Origin: JANYCG01 sp031365665
GTDB taxonomy: Bacteria > Pseudomonadota > Gammaproteobacteria > Burkholderiales > Burkholderiaceae_C
Direction: 5' to 3'
Assembly (NCBI GenBank): GCA_031365665.1
Contig: JANLYO010000127.1
Location: 1 to 21,385 of the forward strand
DNA: 21,385 nt
Shown: piece after piece, positions 5,952-13,026 of the stretch
Layout: the number at the start of each line of letters is the position of its first letter
Position numbering within the stretch: the first letter of the stretch is position 1
The notes under the pieces: model-generated
Databases searched by the model: none
What the model was told of the DNA's origin: nothing
The model's input: the letters and a program-made list of their open reading frames with translations, nothing else
Translations under genes and position numbers: made by a program

Positions 5952-7100
5952 TCAAAGCGCCTTGACGACCCACAAACCAGCGGCCTGCACCAGCTCGCGG
6001 TCACACTCAAACTCATCGACTTCGCTTTCATGTCCCGGCAAAACGCACACCACTGTTTCGCCCTGGGCGCGTAATTTGGCGATGGCGCTGCGCAACAGCG
6101 CGGACTCGTTCCATGGCGCGCGGATGGCAGCGCGCAGCGGCTTGGGGCCGGCCGCGCCCACCAGCGCCTTGACGTCAAGGCTGAAACCCACAGCCGGGCG
6201 GTTGCGGCCAAACACCGCGCCCACTTCGTCATACCGCCCGCCCCGTACCAGCGCGTCACCCGCGTGGGTGGCATAAATCGCAAAACGCACGCCGCTGTAA
6301 TAGGCGTAGCCGCGCAGGTCGGCCAGGTCAAAACTCACCGATGCACCATCTAGATGGTGGCTCAGCCACTTCAAATTGGAGAGCGCTTCTTGCAACATGG
6401 GCGACGGTGGCAGGACTTTTTCAGCTTCTACCAGCACTTTGGCATCGCCATAGAGATTGATCAAAGCGGCCAGGCCTTCACGTGGTGCCTTGGGAAAATC
6501 AAGCGTCAGCGCGGCCAGGGCGCTGGCGTCTTTGGCGGCCAGGGCGCCGTGCACCAAGCCTAAATGGCCGCTGGGCATGGCGATGCCCGCCAGCAGGGAT
6601 TTGACGATGCGCGCGTCGGCCATGTCCACGCCGAGGCCCTTGACCTGCGCGGCGTTGAGGCAATCGAGCGCAAGTTGCAGCGCCTCAAGGTCAGCTTCAA
6701 GCCCGGCATGGCCAAAAATCTCGGCGCCAAACTGCAAAGGCTCGCGTGTGGCGTGGGGTTTGTCGGGCCGGGTGTGCAGCACCGGGCCGCAGTAACACAG
6801 GCGTGTCACGCCCTTGCGGTTGAGCAAATGCGCGTCAATGCGGGCGGCCTGGGGCGTGGTGTCGGCGCGCAGGCCCATCATGCGACCGGAGAGCTGGTCC
6901 ACCAGTTTGAAAGTTTGCAGATCCAGCGCTTCGCCTGTGCCGGTGAGCAAGGATTCGAGATGCTCCAAGAGCGGCGGCATCACCAATTCATAGCCGTAAC
7001 CGCGGGCGGCATCCAGCAGGCCTCGGCGTAACTCTTCGATGTGGCGCGCCTCTGAGGGCAAAACATCGGCTATGTGATCCGGCAGGACCCAGGCGCTCAT
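5952..7100 (-). CDS. hisZ: ATP phosphoribosyltransferase regulatory subunit
   Basis: A 382-residue paralogue of the histidyl-tRNA synthetase catalytic core that lacks the anticodon-binding domain. Class II-like motifs are LRADTTPQ (77-84) and GGRYDEV (287-293). HisZ has no synthetase activity; it binds short-form HisG to make the octameric enzyme of the first histidine step and confers feedback control. It implies a short hisG elsewhere in the genome. True hisS is also in the window at 14880-16217. The MSAWVLPDHIADVLP start is typical of Burkholderiales HisZ, but no Shine-Dalgarno is visible. A CAGGGCA/TGCCCTG inverted repeat lies 34-55 nt upstream of the start codon. Confidence 0.95.
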   Translation of the reverse strand: MSAWVLPDHIADVLPSEARHIEELRRGLLDAARGYGYELVMPPLLEHLESLLTGTGEALDLQTFKLVDQLSGRMMGLRADTTPQAARIDAHLLNRKGVTRLCYCGPVLHTRPDKPHATREPLQFGAEIFGHAGLEADLEALQLALDCLNAAQVKGLGVDMADARIVKSLLAGIAMPSGHLGLVHGALAAKDASALAALTLDFPKAPREGLAALINLYGDAKVLVEAEKVLPPSPMLQEALSNLKWLSHHLDGASVSFDLADLRGYAYYSGVRFAIYATHAGDALVRGGRYDEVGAVFGRNRPAVGFSLDVKALVGAAGPKPLRAAIRAPWNESALLRSAIAKLRAQGETVVCVLPGHESEVDEFECDRELVQAAGLWVVKAL

Positions 7101-7133
7101 GGAATGGGGGAGGCTGTTAAAAACATGATTTTA

Positions 7134-7155
7134 CAGGGCAAAAATCAATGCCCTG
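7134..7155 (-). promoter_or_regulatory. Inverted repeat in the hisZ leader
   Basis: CAGGGCA (7134-7140) and TGCCCTG (7149-7155) form 7-bp arms around an 8-nt A-rich loop. A TAAAAT hexamer abuts it on the downstream side, and the hisZ ATG is 33 nt further on. It could be an operator or a leader hairpin. Confidence 0.35.
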
Positions 7156-7263
7156 GCGCAAACCGGGCGCGCCTGGATGCAAATACCGTCAAGCCCCTGG
7201 GGTGCCCTGCCGCACGACCTAAAAGTGCTTTCACAGGCCGTCAACCAAGAAAGGCATCAAATT

Positions 7264-7326
7264 TGAATGCTATATATTTAATAGCAAACTATTTAATAAA
7301 CACGTGGCCTAGGCGCCAAATTTTCC
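7264..7326 (+). repeat. Dispersed bipartite hairpin repeat, copy 1
   Basis: About 63 bp. The first hairpin is GCTAT (7269-7273)/ATAGC (7281-7285). The second is TGGC (7305-7308)/GCCA (7315-7318) with loop CTAGGC. It shares CGTGGCCTAG and the overall layout with 21186-21248, in the same orientation. Confidence 0.75.
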
Positions 7327-7363
7327 TAAAACTCGGATTGACAGTTGATATTTGGATTTAAAA

Positions 7364-7379
7364 TTAACATGGATGTTAA
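7364..7379. promoter_or_regulatory. 16-bp dyad TTAACAT-GG-ATGTTAA, operator-like
   Basis: Perfect 7-bp arms with a 2-bp centre. It overlaps the last base of a TAAAAT hexamer that lies downstream of a perfect TTGACA. The geometry suits a dimeric repressor site, but the regulator and target are unknown. Confidence 0.3.
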
Positions 7380-7434
7380 CAATACTCAACACACTCAAAC
7401 GATGGCAACGGCTTGCAAAACCAGGGCGCGTTAC

Positions 7435-7638
7435 TCAAGGCATCAATACCACAATGATCACCAAGCCAATGCCGATACTCACCAGACCGAAAAAACGGAC
7501 CTGGCCATCGTTCATGTTTTGAATTTGGGTGAATAGCTGGCGCCACTTCGCAGGTGAAACGAAGGGCATCAAGCCTTCAATGACCAGCGCCAGACCGAGG
7601 CCCAAGCCCAGCAATTGCCAAAAACCAAGGGTCAGCAA
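7435..7638 (-). CDS. DUF2065 (YjeT-like) small inner-membrane protein
   Basis: A 67-residue protein with two hydrophobic segments (about residues 5-24 and 48-65). They flank the family pattern EGLMPFVSPAKWRQLF and a D-G-Q-V-R-F-F-G element. Function is unknown, but in E. coli yjeT lies between hflC and purA, as here. The start is TTG: the upstream in-frame codons are TAA-ACG-GCA-GGC-CAT-TTG, leaving no ATG or GTG. GGCAGG lies 4 nt upstream as the ribosome site. It is 57 nt downstream of hflC and probably ends that transcript. No terminator with a T-run follows. Confidence 0.88.
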   Translation of the reverse strand: MLTLGFWQLLGLGLGLALVIEGLMPFVSPAKWRQLFTQIQNMNDGQVRFFGLVSIGIGLVIIVVLMP

Positions 7639-7695
7639 ATGGCCTGCCGTTTAATGCGGGTGTGATGCGTTGGGGCGTGGCGTGCGATGTGCCGC

Positions 7696-8601
7696 TTACT
7701 TTTTGGCGGGCGCAGGCGACGGCCCTGTGTTGCCACGGAAGGCTTTGAAGAACTCGGAGGACGAGGGGTCCACCACCATCACGTCGCCCTTTTTGTTGAA
7801 GCTGCCGCGGTAGGCGTCCAGGCTGCGGTAGAACTGGGCAAAACTGGCGTCGCGGCCAAAAGCCTCCGCATAGGTGCTGGCGGCTTGGGCGTCGCCCTCG
7901 CCTTTGATTTTTTGCGCGTCGCGGTAGGCATTGGCCACCGTCACTTCGCGCTGGCGGTCCGCGTCGGCGCGGATTTTTTCGCCCTCGGCAGCACCGGTGG
8001 AACGCAACTCGTTGGCGACGCGTTTGCGCTCGGCTTCCATGCGGCGGTAGACGGACTCGGTGATGGCATCGACATAGTCCGCGCGTGTGATGCGCACGTC
8101 AACGATCTCAATGCCCCAGGGTTTGGCGCCCTTCACTTTTTCTGTGACTTCTTTCAGCACCGCGTCGCTCACGGCCTGGCGTTTGGTGGACAGAAGCTCC
8201 TTCACCGTGTGTTTGTTGACTTCCTCCTGGAAGGCATTGCGCACCACGCGGTTGAGCTGGTTGGCGCCGGCGGCTTCATCCAGGCCCACATTGCGGATGT
8301 ATTCGGTCGGCTCCGAGATGCGCCAGCGCACGTACCAGTTGATCACCATGCGCTGCTTTTCTGCGGTGAGCATGGGCTCGGTGTCGCTGGTTTCCAGCGT
8401 CAAGAGGCGTTTGTCGATGTAGGAGACGTTCTGGAACGGCGGCGGCAGTTTGAAATTCAGACCGGGTTCGGTGATGACTTCCTTGATCTGGCCCAGCGCG
8501 TAGACCACGCCAAACTGGCGCTGGTCCACCACAAACAACATCGAGCTGGCCAGAGCCAACGCCACCAAAAAGGTGGAAAAAATAAATCCAAGCTTGTTCA
8601 T
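7696..8601 (-). CDS. hflC: Protease modulator HflC (SPFH/band 7)
   Basis: A 301-residue SPFH protein. An N-terminal membrane anchor (about residues 5-25) is followed by the band 7 domain beginning VDQRQFGVVYALGQ. A charged coiled-coil stretch around RRMEAERKRVANELR runs into the EKIRADADRQREV region, and the tail ends PSPAPAKK. HflC with HflK forms the large periplasm-facing cage that surrounds and restrains the FtsH protease. The ATG at 8601 is chosen for MNKLGFIF plus AGGA 7 nt upstream. The frame stays open upstream but there overlaps hflK. It starts 16 nt after the hflK stop, so the pair is cotranslated in register. Confidence 0.97.
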   Translation of the reverse strand: MNKLGFIFSTFLVALALASSMLFVVDQRQFGVVYALGQIKEVITEPGLNFKLPPPFQNVSYIDKRLLTLETSDTEPMLTAEKQRMVINWYVRWRISEPTEYIRNVGLDEAAGANQLNRVVRNAFQEEVNKHTVKELLSTKRQAVSDAVLKEVTEKVKGAKPWGIEIVDVRITRADYVDAITESVYRRMEAERKRVANELRSTGAAEGEKIRADADRQREVTVANAYRDAQKIKGEGDAQAASTYAEAFGRDASFAQFYRSLDAYRGSFNKKGDVMVVDPSSSEFFKAFRGNTGPSPAPAKK

Positions 8602-8617
8602 GATCTTGTCCTGGCGG

Positions 8618-10054
8618 TCAGCGGGAGTCGCGGTCACGCGAGCGCGAGGTGTCGCGCGAGCGGGTGTCGGGCGCCATCGGCGCGGGCGCGCCGGGCGCAG
8701 CAGGTGCCGACGGGTTGGCCACAACGGCACCCGTGTCTGCGCCAGACATCTGCAACACTTTGTCCAGCGGCAGGAACATCATGTTGGAGCCCTGTTTGGA
8801 ATCGACCAGCACCTTGGTGACGTTGCCGTAGATTTGCTGCATGGTTTCCAGGTACATCCGGTCGCGCGTCACCTGTGGCGCTTTTTGGTACTCGGCCAGC
8901 ACTGATTTAAAGCGCTGCGCATCACCCGAGGCCTGCGCCACGATACGGGCTTTGTAGGCCTCGGATTCTTCCTTCAGCCTTGACGCCGAGCCCACAGCGC
9001 GCGGAATCACGTCGTTGGCGTAGGCCTGCGCCTCGTTTTTGGCGCGTTCGCGCTCCTGTCCAGCTTTGAGCACGTCGTCAAACGCAGTCTGCACCTGCTC
9101 AGGCGGGCGCACGCCGCCTTGCTGCAGGTTGATGCCGACGACTTCAATGCCTACCTTGTAGCGGTCGAGGATTTTCTGCATCAGCACCCGCACGCGCGGC
9201 GCAATCTGGTCGCGGTCTTCAGACAAGGCGGCATCCATCTTCATTTTGCCGACCACTTCGCGCACCGCTGTCTCGGCCGCCTGCACCACGGCTTCACCGG
9301 GGTTTTTGCTTTCAAACAGGAAGGCGCGCGCGTCGCTCAAGCGGTATTGCACGGCGAATTTGATTTCGACGATGTTTTCGTCTTCGGTCAACATGGCCGA
9401 CTCACGCAGGCCGGTGGCTTTGATGACAGTGTCGCGACCGACATCCACCGAGCGGATTTGGGTCACAAAGATCAACTCGTGTTTTTGGATTGGGTAAGGA
9501 AGACGCCAGTTGAAACCGGCACCTACGGAGGTCTTGTATTTGCCAAATTGGGTGATGACCGCCTGCTGGCCCTCTTGCACAATGAAGAAGCCGGTGCCCA
9601 GCCAGATCAATACAGCCACGGCGGCAATCAGCCCTGCGCCGATGCCCGCACTTTTCATGTCGGGCTGGAATCCGCCACCGCTGTTGCCACCACCATTGCC
9701 GCCATCGCCGCCCGGCTGGGGATTTGGCCGCCTGCCGGGTTTATTACCGCCCATGCCGCCAAAAAGGCCGCCGAGTTTTTTATTGAAATCGCGCCAAAGT
9801 TCGTCCAGATCAGGCGGGCCCTGGTTGGCGCCACGCGCCGGACGGCGGTTGTTGTCAGCCTGCGGCGGCGGGGGATTTTGCGGCTGCGGGGTGTTGTCGG
9901 CAGCGGGCTGCTCACCCGCTGGTTTGTCGCCCGAAGGCTTGTCAGCCCCAGACGCGTCACCGCCACGGCCCCACTTCTGGTCGTTCAAATTAAACATACC
10001 CCGGATGCGTTGTGAAAAGGTCATCGCGCTCAAATCTGGTTTGTAGTGGCTCAT
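8618..10054 (-). CDS. hflK: FtsH protease activity modulator HflK (SPFH/band 7)
   Basis: About 478 residues. A cytosolic N-terminus rich in Pro, Gly and Asn includes FNLNDQKWGRG (about 21-31) and a GGNGGG-type stretch before the transmembrane segment (about 136-160). The band 7 domain starts VQEGQQAVITQFG, and a coiled coil and an Ala/Pro tail follow. It is the partner of HflC in the FtsH-regulating complex. The last 16 residues, DTRSRDTSRSRDRDSR, are an Arg-Ser-Asp repeat I do not associate with the family. The start is uncertain: ATGs at 10054, 10024 and 10000 are in frame. None has a strong Shine-Dalgarno, and a hairpin (10054-10086) abuts the first. The frame also opens further upstream at a TTG directly after the hflX stop. 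Confidence 0.95.
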   Translation of the reverse strand: MSHYKPDLSAMTFSQRIRGMFNLNDQKWGRGGDASGADKPSGDKPAGEQPAADNTPQPQNPPPPQADNNRRPARGANQGPPDLDELWRDFNKKLGGLFGGMGGNKPGRRPNPQPGGDGGNGGGNSGGGFQPDMKSAGIGAGLIAAVAVLIWLGTGFFIVQEGQQAVITQFGKYKTSVGAGFNWRLPYPIQKHELIFVTQIRSVDVGRDTVIKATGLRESAMLTEDENIVEIKFAVQYRLSDARAFLFESKNPGEAVVQAAETAVREVVGKMKMDAALSEDRDQIAPRVRVLMQKILDRYKVGIEVVGINLQQGGVRPPEQVQTAFDDVLKAGQERERAKNEAQAYANDVIPRAVGSASRLKEESEAYKARIVAQASGDAQRFKSVLAEYQKAPQVTRDRMYLETMQQIYGNVTKVLVDSKQGSNMMFLPLDKVLQMSGADTGAVVANPSAPAAPGAPAPMAPDTRSRDTSRSRDRDSR

Positions 10055-10086
10055 GGGCAATTTCAGGAATGACGCAATTGTGCCCA
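10054..10086 (-). promoter_or_regulatory. Imperfect hairpin filling the hflX-hflK gap
   Basis: TGGGC (10054-10058) plus AATT (10059-10062) pairs with AATT (10076-10079) plus GCCCA (10082-10086), with a 2-nt bulge and 13-nt loop. It lies between the hflX stop and the first candidate hflK ATG, whose A it includes. It could limit use of that start. Confidence 0.3.
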
Positions 10087-10087
10087 A

Positions 10088-11278
10088 TCAATGGGTGCTG
10101 CTGGGCTTGTCGGACAAATTTTCATCGTCGACATAGGGGAAATCCTGTAATCCGTCGGGTGGGGCTTGGGCTGGCAATTCGGCCAAAACCTGGATTTTGG
10201 CGGCAATCAGACGGCGCAAAGCGGCCAGCCCCTCACCCTTGCTGGCGCTGGCAAAAACGCGCGGCGTTTGCACACCATCGATTTCAAACATGTCCTCAAG
10301 GTGTAGCGGTAGATGGGCTTTTTCAAGGGCATCGAGCTTGTTGAAGACCAATATTTGCGGAATGTCGGCCGCGCCAATCTCGGCGAGCACTTGCTGCACC
10401 TGCTCAATTTGCTCCGGAAAATGCGGATTCGCGCAGTCCACCACGTGCAGCAGCAGATCAGCGTCCACCGCCTCCTGCAAAGTGGCTTCAAATGCCGCAA
10501 TCAGGCCGTGCGGAAGGTCGCGGATGAAACCTACGGTGTCTGAAAGCGAAACGGAGCGGCCAGCCTCGCCCAGGTACAGCTGGCGCGTTGTGGTGTCCAG
10601 GGTGGCGAAGAGTTGGTCTGCGGCGTAGGCTTTGGCTTTAACCAGCGCGTTGAACAGCGTCGATTTACCGGCATTGGTATAGCCCACCAGGGAGATATTG
10701 AAAGCGTCGCGGCGTTCGCGCTGGCGTCGTTGGGTCTGGCGCTGCTTTTTGACCTTCAGCAGGCGCTCTTTGGTGCGTTTGATGTGGTCACCGATCATCC
10801 GGCGGTCCAATTCGATCTGGGTTTCACCGGGTCCGCCACGCATGCCGATGCCGCCGCTTTGGCGCTCTAAGTGAGACCAGCGGCGCACCAAACGGGTGCT
10901 CAAATATTGCAAGCGCGCCAGCTCAACTTGCAATTTGCCTTCATGGCTGCGCGCGCGCTGGCCGAAGATCTCAAGAATCAACAAGGTGCGGTCATTGACC
11001 GGCAACTCCAGGTGGCGCTCGAGATTGCGCTGCTGGGCCGGGCTCAAGGACTGGTCAAACAGGATTTCTGTGGCGCCATGTTGGATGGCCAGCAACTTGA
11101 TCTCGTCTGCTTTGCCGCTGCCGATGAACAGCGCAGCATCGGGCGCTCGGCGCTTGCACGTGACGCGCGCCACAGGTTGCAGGCCAGCAGTTTGGGCCAG
11201 CAGGCCCAACTCTTCGAGCTCGCCATCGAAATTGGGCAGGCCCAAATCCACGCCCACCAAAATGGTGGGTGCAATCAA
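10088..11278 (-). CDS. hflX: Ribosome-associated GTPase HflX
   Basis: A 396-residue HflX. The N-terminal domain includes the GSGKADE element. The MRGGPGETQIELDRR block (146-160) is followed by a basic coiled coil (KRTKERLLKVKKQRQTQRR). The G domain has G1 GYTNAGKST (199-207), G3 DTVGF (247-251) and G4 NKLD (313-316). HflX rescues or splits stalled ribosomes, notably after heat stress. The start is TTG at 11278, sharing TTGA with the hfq stop. No ATG occurs before the G domain region, and the open frame upstream is antisense-free but overlaps hfq in another frame. Translation is therefore likely coupled to hfq. The family is usually 390-430 residues, which fits. Confidence 0.94.
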   Translation of the reverse strand: MIAPTILVGVDLGLPNFDGELEELGLLAQTAGLQPVARVTCKRRAPDAALFIGSGKADEIKLLAIQHGATEILFDQSLSPAQQRNLERHLELPVNDRTLLILEIFGQRARSHEGKLQVELARLQYLSTRLVRRWSHLERQSGGIGMRGGPGETQIELDRRMIGDHIKRTKERLLKVKKQRQTQRRQRERRDAFNISLVGYTNAGKSTLFNALVKAKAYAADQLFATLDTTTRQLYLGEAGRSVSLSDTVGFIRDLPHGLIAAFEATLQEAVDADLLLHVVDCANPHFPEQIEQVQQVLAEIGAADIPQILVFNKLDALEKAHLPLHLEDMFEIDGVQTPRVFASASKGEGLAALRRLIAAKIQVLAELPAQAPPDGLQDFPYVDDENLSDKPSSTH

Positions 11279-11526
11279 GCTGCAGCTGGCTCGCCGGCCT
11301 CGGAGCTGGATAGATTCACTGCACGGCCGGGAACGATGGTGGAAATGGCATGTTTGTAGACCATTTGCGTCACGGTGTTGCGCAGCAACACGACGTATTG
11401 GTCGAAAGACTCCACCTGCCCCTGCAATTTGATGCCGTTGACGAGGTAGATGGAAACCGGAATGTGCTCGCGGCGCAAGGCGTTCAAGAACGGATCCTGC
11501 AGCAACTGGCCTTTGTTGGTGTTCAC
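11275..11526 (-). CDS. hfq: RNA chaperone Hfq
   Basis: An 83-residue Hfq. Sm1 is PVSIYLVNGIKLQGQVESFD and Sm2 is VYKHAISTIVP, with the proximal-face residues Gln10, Lys58 and His59 in place. The rim has two arginines (18-19) and a His where E. coli has a third Arg, as in other betaproteobacteria. The C-terminal tail is short (about 15 residues). It pairs sRNAs with mRNAs as a hexamer. The start is GTG at 11526: it gives MNTNKGQLLQDPF, close to the family consensus, and has GGAG 6 nt upstream. An in-frame TTG six codons earlier is less likely. It lies 138 nt after der, and its stop overlaps the hflX start. Confidence 0.97.
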   Translation of the reverse strand: MNTNKGQLLQDPFLNALRREHIPVSIYLVNGIKLQGQVESFDQYVVLLRNTVTQMVYKHAISTIVPGRAVNLSSSEAGEPAAA

Positions 11527-11532
11527 GATATT

Positions 11533-11536
11533 CTCC
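11533..11536 (-). promoter_or_regulatory. Ribosome binding site deciding the hfq start
   Basis: GGAG on the minus strand, 6 nt before the GTG at 11526-11524. It would fall inside the coding region if the upstream TTG at 11544 were the start. Confidence 0.8.
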
Positions 11537-11602
11537 GTGTTCAAAGAAGTGTTGGAAAGAAAAGAACGATACCACAGCCCTGCGCTGATGAGGCCTAAAT
11601 GC

Positions 11603-11628
11603 GGGGCAATCCCCTAATTTGCAAGGGG
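11603..11628 (-). promoter_or_regulatory. Mutually exclusive C-run/G-run hairpins in the hfq leader
   Basis: Read on the minus strand, CCCCT (11628-11624) can pair with AGGGG (11615-11611), or that GGGG can pair with CCCC (11606-11603) over a 4-nt loop. The element sits 77-102 nt upstream of the hfq GTG, within the 138-nt der-hfq gap. Stems are only 4-5 bp. Confidence 0.25.
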
Positions 11629-11664
11629 CTCATCGGGCAGCCAAGTTGGCCTGCGTGCAAAAAC

Positions 11665-13002
11665 TCAGTCTTCCTTGTCGGCAAACGGATTTTTCGACGT
11701 TTTCATCTCGATGCGCAAGGGCGTGCCGGTGAGGTCAAACTCCTTGCGGAAGCGCCCTTCCAAAAATCGTTTGTAAGCATCCGTGACATGCTCAAGCGAA
11801 TTGCCATGCACCACGATGATGGGCGGGTTCATGCCGCCCTGGTGGGCGTAACGCAACTTGGGCCGGTACATGCCGGAGCGTTTTGGGCTTTGGAACTGCA
11901 CCGCTTCGAGCAAGAGGCGCGTCAGGATGGGCGTGGACATCTTGCAGTTGGCGGCCCGGTAGGCTTGGGTGATGGAGCTCCACAGCGGCCCCAAACCCTG
12001 TCGTTTTTTGGCGGAAATCAGGTGCAGTGCTGCAAACTTCAAAAATGGCAGTCGGGTTTCGATGGAGCGTTTGACCAGCTCACGCTGGTATTCGTCAACT
12101 GCGTCCCATTTGTTGATGGCAACCACCACCGCACGGCCGCTTTCAAGCACGTAGCCGGCGATGTGGGCATCTTGGTCTGTGACGCCCTGGGTGGCGTCGA
12201 TCAGCAGCAGCGCGACGCTGGCCGACTCAATGGCTTGCAAGGTCTTGACAACCGAGAACTTCTCGATGGCCTCAAACACCTTGCCTTTGCGGCGCAAGCC
12301 CGCCGTGTCGATAAGTTCGAACTTCTGGCCATCACGCTCAAACGGCACGGAAATCGCATCGCGCGTGGTGCCGGGTTGGTCAAATGCGACCAAGCGCTCT
12401 TCGCCCAGCCAGGTATTGATCAGGGTGGATTTGCCAACGTTGGGACGGCCTGCGACGGCAAGTTTGATGATGCCGGGTTCTTCTGGTTCGGCATCTTCGG
12501 GCTCAGGCAAATTCAGCGGCGCGAGCGCCAGCTCGACCAGATCACGAATGCCCTGCCCGTGTGCGGCGGAGACGCCATGCACCTCGCCCAAGCCCAGTTC
12601 GTAAAACTCGGCCAATTTGGCGCCGCTTTGCATGCCCTCGGCTTTGTTGGCCGTCAGCACGCAGGGCTTGCCCAGACGCCGCAAATATTTGGCAATGTCG
12701 TGATCTTGGGCAGAAATGCCCTCCCGCGCGTCAACGACAAAAACCACTACATCCGCTTCAGCCACGGCCTGGCGCGTCTGTTTGGCCATTTCTTTGTAAA
12801 TGCCGCCAATGGCATCTGGCTCAAAACCGCCGGTATCGACGACGATGAACTCGTGTTTGCCCTGCTTGCCGTTGCCGTAATGGCGGTCGCGCGTCAGACC
12901 GGCAAAATCGGCGACGATGGCATCACGCGACTTGGTCAGGCGGTTGAACAGGGTAGATTTGCCGACGTTGGGACGGCCCACCAGAGCCAAAACAGGTTTC
13001 AT
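11665..13002 (-). CDS. der: Ribosome biogenesis GTPase Der (EngA)
   Basis: A 445-residue tandem-GTPase. G domain 1 has GRPNVGKST (9-17), DTGG (56-59) and NKAE (119-122, where the consensus is NKxD). G domain 2 has GRPNVGKST (185-193), DTAG and NKWD (297-300). A C-terminal KH-like domain follows with VHGNSLEHVTDAYKRF. Der is needed for 50S subunit maturation. The first-domain NKAE replaces the specificity Asp with Glu; from memory this is frequent in betaproteobacteria and not a defect. It lies 24 nt downstream of bamB. There is no clear Shine-Dalgarno before the ATG, so it may depend on read-through ribosomes. Confidence 0.98.
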   Translation of the reverse strand: MKPVLALVGRPNVGKSTLFNRLTKSRDAIVADFAGLTRDRHYGNGKQGKHEFIVVDTGGFEPDAIGGIYKEMAKQTRQAVAEADVVVFVVDAREGISAQDHDIAKYLRRLGKPCVLTANKAEGMQSGAKLAEFYELGLGEVHGVSAAHGQGIRDLVELALAPLNLPEPEDAEPEEPGIIKLAVAGRPNVGKSTLINTWLGEERLVAFDQPGTTRDAISVPFERDGQKFELIDTAGLRRKGKVFEAIEKFSVVKTLQAIESASVALLLIDATQGVTDQDAHIAGYVLESGRAVVVAINKWDAVDEYQRELVKRSIETRLPFLKFAALHLISAKKRQGLGPLWSSITQAYRAANCKMSTPILTRLLLEAVQFQSPKRSGMYRPKLRYAHQGGMNPPIIVVHGNSLEHVTDAYKRFLEGRFRKEFDLTGTPLRIEMKTSKNPFADKED

Positions 13003-13026
13003 GGCGGGCCCATGGTGGCACTGGCC

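Larger units (their letters stand above)
7101..7434. other. 334-bp intergenic gap upstream of hisZ
   Basis: I see no convincing gene. Three pieces of structure are present: an inverted repeat at 7134-7155, a bipartite hairpin repeat at 7264-7326, and a dyad TTAACAT-GG-ATGTTAA at 7364-7379. A perfect TTGACA at 7338-7343 with TAAAAT at 7359-7364 reads on the plus strand, but the 15-nt spacer is short and no plus-strand gene follows. On the minus strand a TAAAAT lies next to the 7134-7155 repeat, without a matching -35. The hisZ-purA promoter is probably somewhere here. Confidence 0.6.

Noticed and set aside
5952..7100. hisZ as a degraded second hisS
   Set aside because: It is full length for HisZ, intact, and in the usual hisZ-purA position; lack of the anticodon domain is normal for the family.
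7101..7434. Riboswitch in the gap before hisZ
   Set aside because: The hairpins present do not match any riboswitch consensus I know; they fit a dispersed repeat and short dyads.
7687..8820. Long plus-strand open frame antisense to hflC and hflK
   Set aside because: The opposite strand encodes clear SPFH proteins; the antisense product has no recognisable motif.
12636..12647. NKAE in the first G domain of Der as a disabling mutation
   Set aside because: From memory this Glu variant is common in betaproteobacterial Der, and every other G motif is intact.
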